Part shown: positions 38,420 to 46,172 of the stretch, one piece after another
Layout of the letters: each line of letters begins with the position of its first letter
Position numbering within the stretch: the first letter of the stretch is position 1
NCBI GenBank assembly: GCA_947457255.1
Contig: CANGUZ010000009.1
Coordinates: 1 to 54,716 of the forward strand
DNA from: Flavobacteriaceae bacterium
GTDB taxonomy: Bacteria > Bacteroidota > Bacteroidia > Flavobacteriales > Flavobacteriaceae
Reading direction: 5' to 3'
Length of the DNA stretch: 54,716 bases
Position numbers and translations under genes: made by a program
Notes under the pieces: model-generated
Told to the model about the DNA's origin: nothing
Databases searched by the model: none
Seen by the model: the letters and a program-made list of their open reading frames with translations, nothing else

Positions 38420-38700
38420 TTAAAACCAACCTCTTTTGTTGAGTTGATAGGTATAATAAAACTCCTCATCAGTTTTTGTTAAATAAATGATTCCTTCTAT
38501 AAAAGGAACAATTCCTGCTATTCCGCAAGTAATGATGCTTAACACAATTGGATAATTCCTTCAGTAGTATACCCAAGAATAAACTTGTGTATCCCTAAAG
38601 AACCTAATAAAATTGCTAAAACTCCCGCAACTACTTTTTTATTTTCTGGCTGAAAGTTTTGCTGTGGTGCATTCCAATGTTCTGTTTTTGAATTTTCCAT
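38420..38700 (-). pseudogene. Frameshifted TM2-domain membrane protein gene
   Basis: On the - strand ATG 38700 opens a 53-codon frame that reads into a TM2 domain (KKVVAGVLAILLGSLGIHKF, then LGYTTEGIIQ) and then hits TAA at 38539-38541. The rest of the domain continues in another frame from about 38542 (LSIITCGIAGIVPFIEGIIY, ending with a YQLNKRGWF tail and a TAA at 38420-38422). The span of 281 nt is one base short of 94 codons, so a single-base deletion near 38542-38545 explains it. Intact homologues of about 93 residues are common in Flavobacterium. It may be a real pseudogene, a programmed shift or a sequencing error. Confidence 0.85.
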
Positions 38701-38802
38701 TATTTTTATTTTTTGATGTTATAAAAATAAGAAAATATTGGAATAATTGATTAGTAGAAGTTTAAAAATATATTTCTCAAAGTCAGGTTGTGTATTTTTT
38801 TG

Positions 38803-38810
38803 TATTTTTG
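38803..38810 (+). promoter_or_regulatory. -7 box of the toxin-antitoxin operon
   Basis: TATTTTTG ends 23 nt before the antitoxin ATG. It lies in a T-rich stretch with a second TGTATTTTT copy, and the -33 spacing is not ideal. Confidence 0.45.
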
Positions 38811-38833
38811 TTATACCATTAATTTTTACCATC

Positions 38834-39067
38834 ATGAATACTACAGCTATTGACTTACTAACTGAAAAACTGAAAAACGCTCCTCAAAGTGTTTTAGAGC
38901 GTGTTATTGGATATATTGATGCGCTCGTAGAACCTCAAAATTCTAAACCTTACAGCTTATCTAAAGAGCAGCAACAAATTTTAGACAGCCAGCTCGATTC
39001 CAGTAAAGCTGCTTATACAGATGCGGAAAAACTGTATACCGATTTGAAAAAGAAGTATGAATTATAA
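38834..39067 (+). CDS. Putative antitoxin of a type II toxin-antitoxin pair
   Basis: The 77-residue protein (start ATG 38834; the frame is open further upstream, but that part overlaps the promoter) is rich in helix-forming and charged residues (IDLLTEKLKNAPQSVLERVI, then QQQILDSQLDSS). It resembles the small addiction-module antitoxins found before ParE/RelE toxins. Its end overlaps the toxin start by 11 nt, the usual translational coupling of such operons. It has no clear DNA-binding fold that I recognise. Confidence 0.72.
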   Translation: MNTTAIDLLTEKLKNAPQSVLERVIGYIDALVEPQNSKPYSLSKEQQQILDSQLDSSKAAYTDAEKLYTDLKKKYEL

Positions 39068-39356
39068 GATTATTGTTTCTCCCATTGCTTCACAAAGCAT
39101 TGAAGATGCTCTTGAGTATTACATTTACAAAGTCAGTAAAAAAGTAGCTTTAGATTTTTTGAAAAATTACAGAAAGACTTATAAAGCTATACAAACGAAC
39201 CCTTTTTACCAGTTTCACGATAACAATTACCGTTTTTTACCTTTTGATAAATTTCCTTACATCGCATTTTTTATTGTTGACGAACCTAGTAAAACTGTTT
39301 TTTTAAACGCTGTATTTCATACTTCACAAAACCCTAGCAAATATCCTGTTAAATAA
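39057..39356 (+). CDS. ParE/RelE-family toxin
   Basis: The 99-residue basic protein fits the ParE/RelE fold. It starts with the typical beta strand and helix (YKIIVSPIASQSIEDALEYY), continues with a second helix (FLKNYRKTYKAI) and ends with beta strands (YRFLPFDKFPYIAFFIVDE, VFLNAVFHTSQNP). ParE types poison gyrase and RelE types cleave ribosome-bound mRNA; which applies here is uncertain. The start overlaps the antitoxin gene. The pair lies beside a broken gene and repeat DNA, consistent with a mobile addition to the core genome. Confidence 0.82.
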   Translation: MNYKIIVSPIASQSIEDALEYYIYKVSKKVALDFLKNYRKTYKAIQTNPFYQFHDNNYRFLPFDKFPYIAFFIVDEPSKTVFLNAVFHTSQNPSKYPVK

Positions 39357-39419
39357 CAACAAAAAGCTTCGCTTTAAATTTATGGAACGAGATTGTTTTT
39401 GTTGTAAGCCATCTGTTTG

Positions 39420-39539
39420 TTTTGTGATAGAATTTTTAAAATTTTATTTTTTATCACAATTTTGTGATAATTTTTTTAATTCTACTTTTTTTATCACAAC
39501 TCTGTGAGCGTTTTTTGAAAAATATTTTTTTGCTCACAA
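39420..39539. repeat. Three tandem 40-bp hairpin units
   Basis: Three consecutive 40-bp units begin at 39420, 39460 and 39500. Each has inverted arms at the same offsets: TTGTGATA/TATCACAA (39422-39429, 39452-39459), TTGTGATAA/TTATCACAA (39462-39470, 39491-39499) and TGTGAGC/GCTCACA (39503-39509, 39532-39538). The loops are A/T-rich and differ. The third unit has changed bases in both arms together, so pairing is kept. The array lies between the toxin gene and a convergent dehydrogenase gene. Confidence 0.85.
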
Positions 39540-39565
39540 TATTTTAAGTGCTTTTTTAAAAAAAT

Positions 39566-39595
39566 CCGCAAAGTCAGGAAACCTTTGCCAAGCGG
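39566..39595. repeat. REP-like hairpin after the 40-bp array
   Basis: CCGC and GCGG (39566-39569, 39592-39595) enclose CAAAG and CTTTG arms. It lies just downstream of the dehydrogenase stop on the - strand and contains CCGCAAAG, also found in the repeats near 11544 and 43682. Confidence 0.45.
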
Positions 39596-39600
39596 GAAGT

Positions 39601-40614
39601 TTAAAAATACATTCCTTTAATTTTATCCACAATAACTTGCGCTAATTTCTCATGACTCTCGAATGTCCAGCCAGCGATGTGTGGAGTAAGAATAACATTA
39701 TTCGCCTTTAATACATATTGAAAAGCTTCAGGAATAGTTCCGTCTTGAAAAAGAGATTCAAACGAAAGTTTCTCGTATTCTAAAACATCTAACCCTGCTC
39801 CTAGAATTTTTTTGGATTGTAAAGCAGTGACTAAATCAGCAGTGACTACATTTTTCCCACGTGACGTATTTATGAGCCAAAACGGTTTAGCAAAAGCATT
39901 GATGAAAGTTGAATTTACCATTTTATCCGTTTCAGGTGTCCAAGGAATATGAAGACTTAGGACATCGGCTTTTTCTTGCAATTCTTTCAAAGAAACTTGT
40001 TTGGCATTGGCATCGCCAATATGATCTAAAATGTCATAACACAAAACTTCAACATCAAAACCTCGAAGTTTTTTTGCAAATGCTTTTCCCATATTGCCAT
40101 AACCAATGATTCCAACTGTTTTTCCATCGAGTTCATGACCTCGATTGCTTTCGCGGTTCCATTGTCCTGACTTGATTTCGCTATGGGCTTGATTTAAATT
40201 ATTAAAAAGTGACAATAGCATTGCCAATGCATGCTCGCCAACGGCATTGCTATTTCCCTCTGGCGCGGCAATAAGTTGAATGTTTTTACTTATGGCATAA
40301 TCACAATCGATACTTTCTAAACCTGCACCTACTCTAGCTATAAATTGCAAATTGATAGCTTTATCTATAAAAGTTTTATCAATTTTAAATCGACTCCGAA
40401 TAACAATTCCTTGGTATTCATGAATTTTGGCTTCTATTTCCTCTTTAGAGGAAGTGAAATCTTCATGATTCACAAATCCAGCCTCCTGCAATTGCTCCAA
40501 AAGTAATGGATGATTGCTGTCGATGTGGAGGATTTTTATTGGTGTTTTCAAGTTATTGATTTTTGAATCAAGAGTAACAATATTGGTTCTATAGCAAATG
40601 TTGTGACCATTCAT
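39601..40614 (-). CDS. D-2-hydroxyacid dehydrogenase (SerA-like)
   Basis: The 337-residue protein is an NAD-dependent 2-hydroxyacid dehydrogenase. Catalytic elements are VIRSRFKIDK, RVGAGLESIDCDYA (Arg region), the Rossmann loop GKTVGIIGYGNMGKAF, LSLHIPWTPET, LINTSRGKNVV (Arg) and ILTPHIAGWTFES (His). It lacks the C-terminal ACT domain of many SerA enzymes, so phosphoglycerate dehydrogenase is possible but not proven. The first 22 residues before KTPIKILHIDSN are not typical; TTG at 40551 is an alternative start, with a near-match -7 box (AACATTTG) inside the extension. Confidence 0.85.
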   Translation of the reverse strand: MNGHNICYRTNIVTLDSKINNLKTPIKILHIDSNHPLLLEQLQEAGFVNHEDFTSSKEEIEAKIHEYQGIVIRSRFKIDKTFIDKAINLQFIARVGAGLESIDCDYAISKNIQLIAAPEGNSNAVGEHALAMLLSLFNNLNQAHSEIKSGQWNRESNRGHELDGKTVGIIGYGNMGKAFAKKLRGFDVEVLCYDILDHIGDANAKQVSLKELQEKADVLSLHIPWTPETDKMVNSTFINAFAKPFWLINTSRGKNVVTADLVTALQSKKILGAGLDVLEYEKLSFESLFQDGTIPEAFQYVLKANNVILTPHIAGWTFESHEKLAQVIVDKIKGMYF

Positions 40615-40627
40615 TTTTTTCTAAACA

Positions 40628-40687
40628 ATTAAGAAAGTTAAGGGACATTAAGAAAACACAAAACTTAACTTACTTAAATTTCTTAAT
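40628..40687. repeat. Intergenic interrupted inverted repeat
   Basis: ATTAAGAAAGTTAAG (40628-40642) pairs with CTTAACTT (40664-40671) plus TTTCTTAAT (40679-40687); together these give a 15-bp stem interrupted by a 7-nt bulge in the right arm. ATTAAGAAA also recurs as a direct repeat inside the loop. It occupies most of the gap between proC and the dehydrogenase. Confidence 0.65.
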
Positions 40688-40712
40688 GGTTTAAAATGGC
40701 TATAAATTTATT

Positions 40713-41489
40713 TTATCCTTTAATTTTCTTTAAGGCAGCTTTAATTCCGCGAACTAATGAGGAACTGAATCCGTGTGTTTCCATTTCGCTCAAACCTGCA
40801 ATAGTACAGCCTTGTGGCGTGGTAACTCGGTCTATTAATTGTTCTGGATGTACGTTTTCTTCCATGATCATTTCGGCAGCACCTTTTACGGTTTGAGCAG
40901 AAATCGCCAAGGCGGTTTGCCAATCAAATCCTATTTCTATTCCGGCTTGCATAGAAGCACGTATGTAACGTAAGGCAAAAGCCGTTCCGCTGGCTGCCAA
41001 AACTGTGGCTGCATCCATTAATTTTTCGTCAATGATGGGTGCTGTACCTAAATCTTGGAAAAGAGCAACTACATTTTGAGCTTTTTCTTTATGCTGTTCG
41101 TTAAACGCTATACAAGTTGCCGATGCACCAAACTGGGCTGCAATATTGGGCATGATTCTAACAGCACTGTTAGAGTTACCTATCTTTTTCTGTAAATTTT
41201 CGATGGAAACGCCACTTACAGCAGAAGCAATTACTTTATTGGAGATTACAGGTAAAATTTCGTTTAAAACGGTATCTATTTGATACGGTTTTATGGTAAG
41301 AATAATGACGTCTGCCTCTTGAATTCCGTGTTTATTGTCTGTAGAAACAGTAACGCCCAATTGCTCTAAATGTAAAATACTTGCCTTGTTTCTTCTGGTT
41401 ATAGTTACTGGATTGCCTTTAGCATATTTTGCAATTCCAATGGCTATGGCTACTCCAAGATTTCCTCCTCCTATAATATGTACGTTCAT
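40713..41489 (-). CDS. proC: Pyrroline-5-carboxylate reductase
   Basis: ProC reduces pyrroline-5-carboxylate to proline with NAD(P)H. The N-terminal Rossmann motif is IGGGNLGVAIAIGIAKY, and VIILTIKPYQIDTVL and SAVSGVSIENLQ follow. The C-terminal helical dimer domain has MDAATVLAASGTAFALRYI and the P5CR signature region around PQGCTIAGLSEMETHGFSS. The 258-residue length is normal. It follows mgtE by 10 nt, so it is probably the third gene of an rsmA-mgtE-proC transcript. Confidence 0.92.
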   Translation of the reverse strand: MNVHIIGGGNLGVAIAIGIAKYAKGNPVTITRRNKASILHLEQLGVTVSTDNKHGIQEADVIILTIKPYQIDTVLNEILPVISNKVIASAVSGVSIENLQKKIGNSNSAVRIMPNIAAQFGASATCIAFNEQHKEKAQNVVALFQDLGTAPIIDEKLMDAATVLAASGTAFALRYIRASMQAGIEIGFDWQTALAISAQTVKGAAEMIMEENVHPEQLIDRVTTPQGCTIAGLSEMETHGFSSSLVRGIKAALKKIKG

Positions 41490-41499
41490 GTTTAAAAAT

Positions 41500-42852
41500 T
41501 TAAAATCCTAAAATTAATTTGGCTATCGAAAAATAAATTAAAATTCCACAAATATCATTGCTTGTTGTAATAAATGGCCCCGTAGCCAATGCTGGATCGA
41601 TTCCGAACTTATCGAGCAACAATGGAATAAATGTTCCTATTAAAGAGGCAATAATGATTACTGAAACCAATGCTATGGTTACAATAATACCTATAATTAC
41701 TTCAACATTTAACAAAAAATGACTGCCTAAAAACAATATTGTTGCCAGAATTAATCCGTTTAAAAGACTAAGCGAAACTTCCTTAATTAATCGATTAAAC
41801 AAGGAACCGCTCAAAGTATCGTTTGCCAAACCTTGAACAATAATTGCTGACGATTGTACGCCAACATTACCTGCCATCGCCGCAATAAGTGGTGTAAAAA
41901 AGAACAGTTTTCCGTGTTCTAGCATGGCGCCTTCAAACAAACCTAAAACCTTTACGGTTATAAAACCGCCTAGTAAAGCTAAAACTAACCAGGGTAATCG
42001 GGCTCGAGTTAATTCGAAAATACTATCATCGGCTTCTACGTCTTGAGAGATACCCGCCGCTAATTGGTAATCTTTATCGGCTTCGTCTTTTATTACATCT
42101 ACGATATCATCAATGGTAATTCTTCCCACTAATCGCCCAAGCTCGTCAGTTACAGGAATGGCTTCTAAATCGTATTTTTGCATGATACGTGCCACTTCTA
42201 CATCTTCCGTATCTACTTTAACCGAATTTAATTTTCGGATATAAACCTCACTAATTGGGGTTTTGGTTGAAGTCGTTAATAAATCTTTAAGCGATAATCT
42301 TCCTTTAAGCCTATCTTCATCATCAACTACATAAATTGAATGTACTCTAGAAATGTTTTCGGCTTGAATACGCATTTCCTTAACACAAGTAAGAACGTTC
42401 CAGTTTTCGTTGACTTTCACTAATTCTTTATGCATGATTCCACCTGCGGTGTCTTCATCGTATCGAAGTAATTCGACGATGTCCTTGGCGTGTTCTACAT
42501 CTTGAAGTTCAGAAATTACTTCTTCTTTTCTATCTTTAGAAAGTTCGGCAATAATATCGGCAGCATCATTGGTTTCTAGCTCATCGAGCTCTTCTGCAAT
42601 TTCTTTTGGTGAGAGTCGACTTAAAATATTTTCCCGTAAATCGTCTTCTAATTCCAGAAGGATTTCGGCTGTTTTTTCGCTATCTAAAACTTTAAAAATA
42701 TAGGTTGCTTCGTCAAAATCAAGTTCGTCAAGGATTTCGGCAATATCAGCATGGTGCAAATCATTCAATAAGACTTCCAATTGCTGGTCGTCTTTATTTT
42801 GAATCAATTGCTCTAATTGTTGAATTAGTTCTTTGCTGATTTTAAACTCCAT
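41500..42852 (-). CDS. mgtE: Magnesium transporter MgtE
   Basis: MgtE is a dimeric Mg2+ channel gated by intracellular magnesium. The 450-residue protein has the N-terminal superhelical domain (about 10-130, with [15 protein letters not shown]), a CBS pair (about 135-255, including [19 protein letters not shown] and [17 protein letters not shown]) and five C-terminal membrane segments (about 285-450). The pore-region sequence [13 protein letters not shown] and [18 protein letters not shown] are conserved. The gene overlaps the end of rsmA by 11 nt, indicating translational coupling. Confidence 0.96.
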   Translation of the reverse strand: MEFKISKELIQQLEQLIQNKDDQQLEVLLNDLHHADIAEILDELDFDEATYIFKVLDSEKTAEILLELEDDLRENILSRLSPKEIAEELDELETNDAADIIAELSKDRKEEVISELQDVEHAKDIVELLRYDEDTAGGIMHKELVKVNENWNVLTCVKEMRIQAENISRVHSIYVVDDEDRLKGRLSLKDLLTTSTKTPISEVYIRKLNSVKVDTEDVEVARIMQKYDLEAIPVTDELGRLVGRITIDDIVDVIKDEADKDYQLAAGISQDVEADDSIFELTRARLPWLVLALLGGFITVKVLGLFEGAMLEHGKLFFFTPLIAAMAGNVGVQSSAIIVQGLANDTLSGSLFNRLIKEVSLSLLNGLILATILFLGSHFLLNVEVIIGIIVTIALVSVIIIASLIGTFIPLLLDKFGIDPALATGPFITTSNDICGILIYFSIAKLILGF

Positions 42853-43621
42853 CGGCTTCTATTTTTTGTGTCAATCCTATAAATTGTTCTACAGATAATT
42901 GTTCTGGTCTGAGGTCAAAGATACTATCTTCTCTTAAATTATCAGATAAATTTAATGTTTTTAAACTGTTACGCAACGTTTTTCTTCTTTGTTGAAAGGC
43001 GGTTTTAACGACAGTAAAAAATAATTTTTCGCCACAAGGCAAACTGTAATTTTCTTTTCTGCGCAAACGCAATACGCCCGATTTTACTTTTGGAGGCGGA
43101 ATAAATACATTTTCATCTACCGTAAACAAATACTCCGCATCATAAAATGCTTGCGCCAAAACCGATAGAATTCCGTAGGTTTTACTTCCTTTTTTCTCGC
43201 AAATTCTTTCCGCTACTTCTTTTTGAAACATACCTGCAAATTCTGGAATTTGGTTGCGATATTCTAACGCTCGAAAAACAATTTGAGTAGAAATATTGTA
43301 GGGAAAATTTCCAATAATGGCGAATTGCTTGCCTTCGAAAATTTCGTTGATATTGTATTTCAAAAAATCTTTAGAAATAATTTTATCCTTTAGTTTAGGA
43401 TAATTTTCCTCTAAATAGGTAACCGACTCTGTATCAATTTCAATAACATAAGTAGTAATATCCTTTTCTAATAAATACTTGGTGAGCACGCCCATTCCTG
43501 GCCCTATTTCTAAGACATTATCATAGCCTTCAAAATTTAAGGTATCAGCAATATCCTTAGCGATACTTTCATCTTTGAGAAAATGTTGTCCGAGATGTTT
43601 TTTGGCTTTTACTTTTTCCAT
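42842..43621 (-). CDS. rsmA: 16S rRNA dimethyladenosine methyltransferase
   Basis: RsmA (KsgA) dimethylates two adjacent adenosines in helix 45 of 16S rRNA. The motifs are [11 protein letters not shown] at the N terminus, the SAM loop [12 protein letters not shown], and the catalytic [10 protein letters not shown]. The end contains [13 protein letters not shown]. Two in-frame ATGs are possible: 43636 lies in a REP-like repeat, so 43621 (259-260 residues) is chosen. It heads an rsmA-mgtE-proC operon preceded by a promoter and a structured leader. Confidence 0.95.
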   Translation of the reverse strand: MEKVKAKKHLGQHFLKDESIAKDIADTLNFEGYDNVLEIGPGMGVLTKYLLEKDITTYVIEIDTESVTYLEENYPKLKDKIISKDFLKYNINEIFEGKQFAIIGNFPYNISTQIVFRALEYRNQIPEFAGMFQKEVAERICEKKGSKTYGILSVLAQAFYDAEYLFTVDENVFIPPPKVKSGVLRLRRKENYSLPCGEKLFFTVVKTAFQQRRKTLRNSLKTLNLSDNLREDSIFDLRPEQLSVEQFIGLTQKIEADGV

Positions 43622-43630
43622 ATTGTCAAT

Positions 43631-43703
43631 TGTCATTGCGAGGCACGAAGCAATCTCACGTAACTTTTAAGTTTATTTTACCGCAAAGACGCGAAGGCGC
43701 AAG
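43631..43703. repeat. REP-like and CGCAAAG-like repeats ahead of rsmA
   Basis: TGTCATTGCGAGGCACGAAG (from 43631) continues into GCAATCTC. ATTGC and GCAAT arms enclose a GC-rich centre, a pattern I recall as widespread in bacterial intergenic DNA. It is followed at 43682-43703 by CGCAAAG, CGCGAAGG and CGCAAGG. Both lie in the rsmA leader. Confidence 0.6.
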
Positions 43704-43734
43704 GTTTTATTAAATCATTAATCAAAAAGAAATG

Positions 43735-43804
43735 TATTTAAAGCAAAAGACACACCCTGGGACGCTGTCTTTATTGCTAAAAACTGTAGCGTGGTGTGTA
43801 CTGT
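43735..43804 (-). ncRNA. Candidate structured leader or small RNA upstream of rsmA
   Basis: On the - strand, starting near the predicted transcription start (about 43804), ACACACC and ACGCT can pair with AGCGT and GGTGTGT further on (12 bp with one 5-nt bulge). A competing stem AAAGACA/TGTCTTT followed by a T-rich tract overlaps the second arm. This resembles an attenuator or a short RNA with its own terminator. I do not recognise it as a known RNA family. It is not a tRNA. Confidence 0.4.
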
Positions 43805-43809
43805 TGTCG

Positions 43810-43838
43810 CAAAGATAAACTATCTTTTTAATGTTCAA
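43810..43838 (-). promoter_or_regulatory. Promoter of the rsmA leader
   Basis: On the - strand TTG (43838-43836), 18 nt, TATCTTTG (43817-43810) followed by C is a full consensus match. The transcript would have a leader of about 180 nt before rsmA. Confidence 0.65.
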
Positions 43839-43861
43839 CTAATCGTAGAACAAAAACTACT

Positions 43862-43897
43862 AAATAATTATTCTTTCGACTTTAAGAATATTATTAT
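43862..43897 (-). terminator. Possible hairpin at the DUF4286 gene end
   Basis: TATTCTT and AAGAATA arms (extendable with interruptions) overlap the DUF4286 stop codon; a short T-rich tract follows on the - strand. Weak, AT-rich stem. Confidence 0.35.
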
Positions 43898-44226
43898 TGA
43901 GCGCTCGCTAACGAATAATGTTCACTTACATATTCAAGTTCCGTTCGGAAAGAAAGTGCTTTGTCGGCAAATAATTTCATAGCTTCTTCTTGCAACCTTG
44001 GGGCGTCTTCTTTATAATATTTTTGTAATAACTCTTTACTATTTGTAGAATACTGAACCGCATAAGTCATTCCGCCCATTTCTTCTTCAATAAGCACTCG
44101 AACCATTCTAGCCGAAGTAAACTTACCCGTTGATAGAACATCTGGTATATGTTTTTCCTGCATCCAATTTAACCATTGGTCGTGAACGCTTTCGTGTATA
44201 TTAGTAGTTACATTGTATATAATCAT
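43894..44226 (-). CDS. DUF4286 family protein
   Basis: The 110-residue cytoplasmic protein matches the DUF4286 pattern: a ferredoxin-like alpha/beta layout starting MIIYNVTTNIHESVHDQWLN with the segment WMQEKHIPDVLSTGKF and a later GGMTYAVQYS. No catalytic residues are known. It lies between a TPR gene and the rsmA leader, an order I recall as common in Flavobacteriaceae. Its function is unknown. Confidence 0.82.
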   Translation of the reverse strand: MIIYNVTTNIHESVHDQWLNWMQEKHIPDVLSTGKFTSARMVRVLIEEEMGGMTYAVQYSTNSKELLQKYYKEDAPRLQEEAMKLFADKALSFRTELEYVSEHYSLASAQ

Positions 44227-44238
44227 TTTTTTTAATTT

Positions 44239-44303
44239 AGAAGGTTTAGAGTTTAGTAGGTTTAGGAAAGTTATAAGCTAAACTTTTAACTCATTCCTAA
44301 ACC
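44239..44303. repeat. GTTTAG heptad-like repeat with inverted arm
   Basis: GTTTAG occurs three times (near 44244, 44251 and 44260). GGTTTAGGAA (44259-44268) pairs perfectly with TTCCTAAACC (44294-44303), and an inner AAAGTT/AACTTT stem (44267-44272, 44281-44286) lies in its loop. It fills the gap between the TPR gene and DUF4286. Confidence 0.7.
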
Positions 44304-44314
44304 TTCTACACTTT

Positions 44315-46093
44315 TTATAAGTTGGTGTCGCCTCGTAATTGTCGGTATTTTTTCCTCGAATCTGTGAAATAAATACTGTCCTCGTGATGAAAAATAATTT
44401 GTTCGTATAACGACTTGGCTTTCTCAATGTCTTTGATTTGCTTATTGTAAATTTCAGCCGAAAAATAATACGCTTCATCAATGTAAATTCCGTCACTGTG
44501 ATGTTTAATAATTTCTTGATATTGGCTTAAAGCCGAAAGAAAATCACCATGTTTTTCGTAAACTTTTCCTAATCGAAACAAGGTTACACTTTCTATGTCT
44601 TTACCTTTGAAACTTTGTAGAATTGACTGAAATTCAGCTAAGGCTTCAGTAGTTTTATTTTGATATAATAAATAATCAGCATGAGCAAAACGCTTCAAAG
44701 CTGTTTGGGTCGAATCGGCAACGGTATTATCATTAATTAAAAGAAAGTATTCGAGTGCATCGTTGGCTATCAATTGGCTAGAAGCTGATTTGAGTGCCGC
44801 AAACTGTTTTTGAGCCCATTCAAAATCAGTTTTAAAATAACTGGTTTTAGCCGCTTTCAAACTAGCTTCATGACCTATAACATCATTTTTTAAATCTTCT
44901 TCAATTTGAGAATAATAGATTAATGCTTGATTGAATTTTTCTTCAAAAAGCAAAATATCTGCTAATTCCATTTTGATATCTGCTTTTTCATATTCACTTA
45001 AAGGCAATTCTAAAGCGTTTTTGAGGATGATTTTTCCTTGCTCAGGACGTTTTAAATTAAAAGTAAGAAAATGGGATTGAAGAATTTGCAATGAAAGAGA
45101 ATAGGGTGATATACCAAACTCTTTTACTACTAATTCAAGATTATTTTCAATGGCTTTATAGTCTACTTCCTTTGCTGCTTCTATTCGCATTTGAATTAAA
45201 AAAGTATGCGCCTGAATTAACAATTCTAAATCCTTAGAATTATCTAAAACAAAAGTCAGAATTTCTTTTGCTGTTTCTAATTCGTTTTCTTCTTTAGCCA
45301 ATTGCGCCAAGTTTACAATATTAGAAAATGTCTCGGGATTTCTTTTGTAAATGGCTTTTTCTTGAATAAATGCTTTTCCATACTCTTTTTGTTGTACATA
45401 AAACCAGCTCAAATATTCATTCCAAAAAACATCCTGATTCTTCTGAGCTCTTATTAATAAGGCTCTTCGAAGTATTTCATTGAAAGTCAGATTCGAATCT
45501 TCAGTCATGAAACGAGACAATTGATTTTGAATCATGATAGAATTTTGTGGATTGGCGTAGGCTTCAGTCAGGAATTTTTCAATCATCATTTCAGTATTAC
45601 CCATCTGACCGTAAAGCATGGCCATTTGATAGTTGAAATTGAAATTGGGTTCTAATACAATTGCCAATTCATAGGATTGTAAAGCATAATTTACCAATGC
45701 CTTTCGCTCGAAAGTAGCTGCAACCCCGTATACTTCGTTTGAGTTTTTCTTGATTCTATCTAATGCTAAATCGTAATATTTCTTGGCGTCGATTTCGTTT
45801 TTTTGTAACTGATAATTATACCCCAATTCTACCAAAAGGCTGGCTTGATTGTATTTGTTTAATCGATCTTGAATGGATTTTTCGGCAAGTGCATATTGTT
45901 GTAATTGCTGGTAACAGTCTATCACTTTCTGGAAATAATTTCCGTTTCCCGATTGTGATTTTAATAATTCTTCGTAGCTTATTTTTGCTTTTTCGAAATC
46001 GCCTTTGTCAAAATAATTCTGCGCCAATTGCTCGTTTTGAGAAAAAACGATTAGAGAGAAAAACAAGGCTATATGTAGAAAAAGTTTTTTCAT
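44315..46093 (-). CDS. Exported tetratricopeptide-repeat protein
   Basis: The 592-residue protein has a signal peptide (LFLHIALFFSLIVFS) and TPR-like helix pairs along its length (for example AQNYFDKGDFEKAKISYEEL and FRLGKVYEKHGDFLSALSQY). It is probably a periplasmic or outer-membrane scaffold. No enzymatic domain is visible. It lies between serS and DUF4286 on the same strand. Confidence 0.88.
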   Translation of the reverse strand: MKKLFLHIALFFSLIVFSQNEQLAQNYFDKGDFEKAKISYEELLKSQSGNGNYFQKVIDCYQQLQQYALAEKSIQDRLNKYNQASLLVELGYNYQLQKNEIDAKKYYDLALDRIKKNSNEVYGVAATFERKALVNYALQSYELAIVLEPNFNFNYQMAMLYGQMGNTEMMIEKFLTEAYANPQNSIMIQNQLSRFMTEDSNLTFNEILRRALLIRAQKNQDVFWNEYLSWFYVQQKEYGKAFIQEKAIYKRNPETFSNIVNLAQLAKEENELETAKEILTFVLDNSKDLELLIQAHTFLIQMRIEAAKEVDYKAIENNLELVVKEFGISPYSLSLQILQSHFLTFNLKRPEQGKIILKNALELPLSEYEKADIKMELADILLFEEKFNQALIYYSQIEEDLKNDVIGHEASLKAAKTSYFKTDFEWAQKQFAALKSASSQLIANDALEYFLLINDNTVADSTQTALKRFAHADYLLYQNKTTEALAEFQSILQSFKGKDIESVTLFRLGKVYEKHGDFLSALSQYQEIIKHHSDGIYIDEAYYFSAEIYNKQIKDIEKAKSLYEQIIFHHEDSIYFTDSRKKYRQLRGDTNL

Positions 46094-46172
46094 TCATTTA
46101 GATAAAAACGACAATGTACTAAAGTAACACTTTTGTGATAAATTAGTATATGGTTTTAAAAAGATTAACTTT

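Noticed and set aside
39420..39539. Regularly spaced repeats at 39.4 kb as a CRISPR array
   Set aside because: The repeated parts are paired hairpin arms with varying loops rather than constant direct repeats with unique spacers, only three units exist, and no cas gene is near.
43735..43804. Hairpin upstream of rsmA as a tRNA
   Set aside because: No cloverleaf, no T-loop TTC sequence and no anticodon arm of the right size can be formed.
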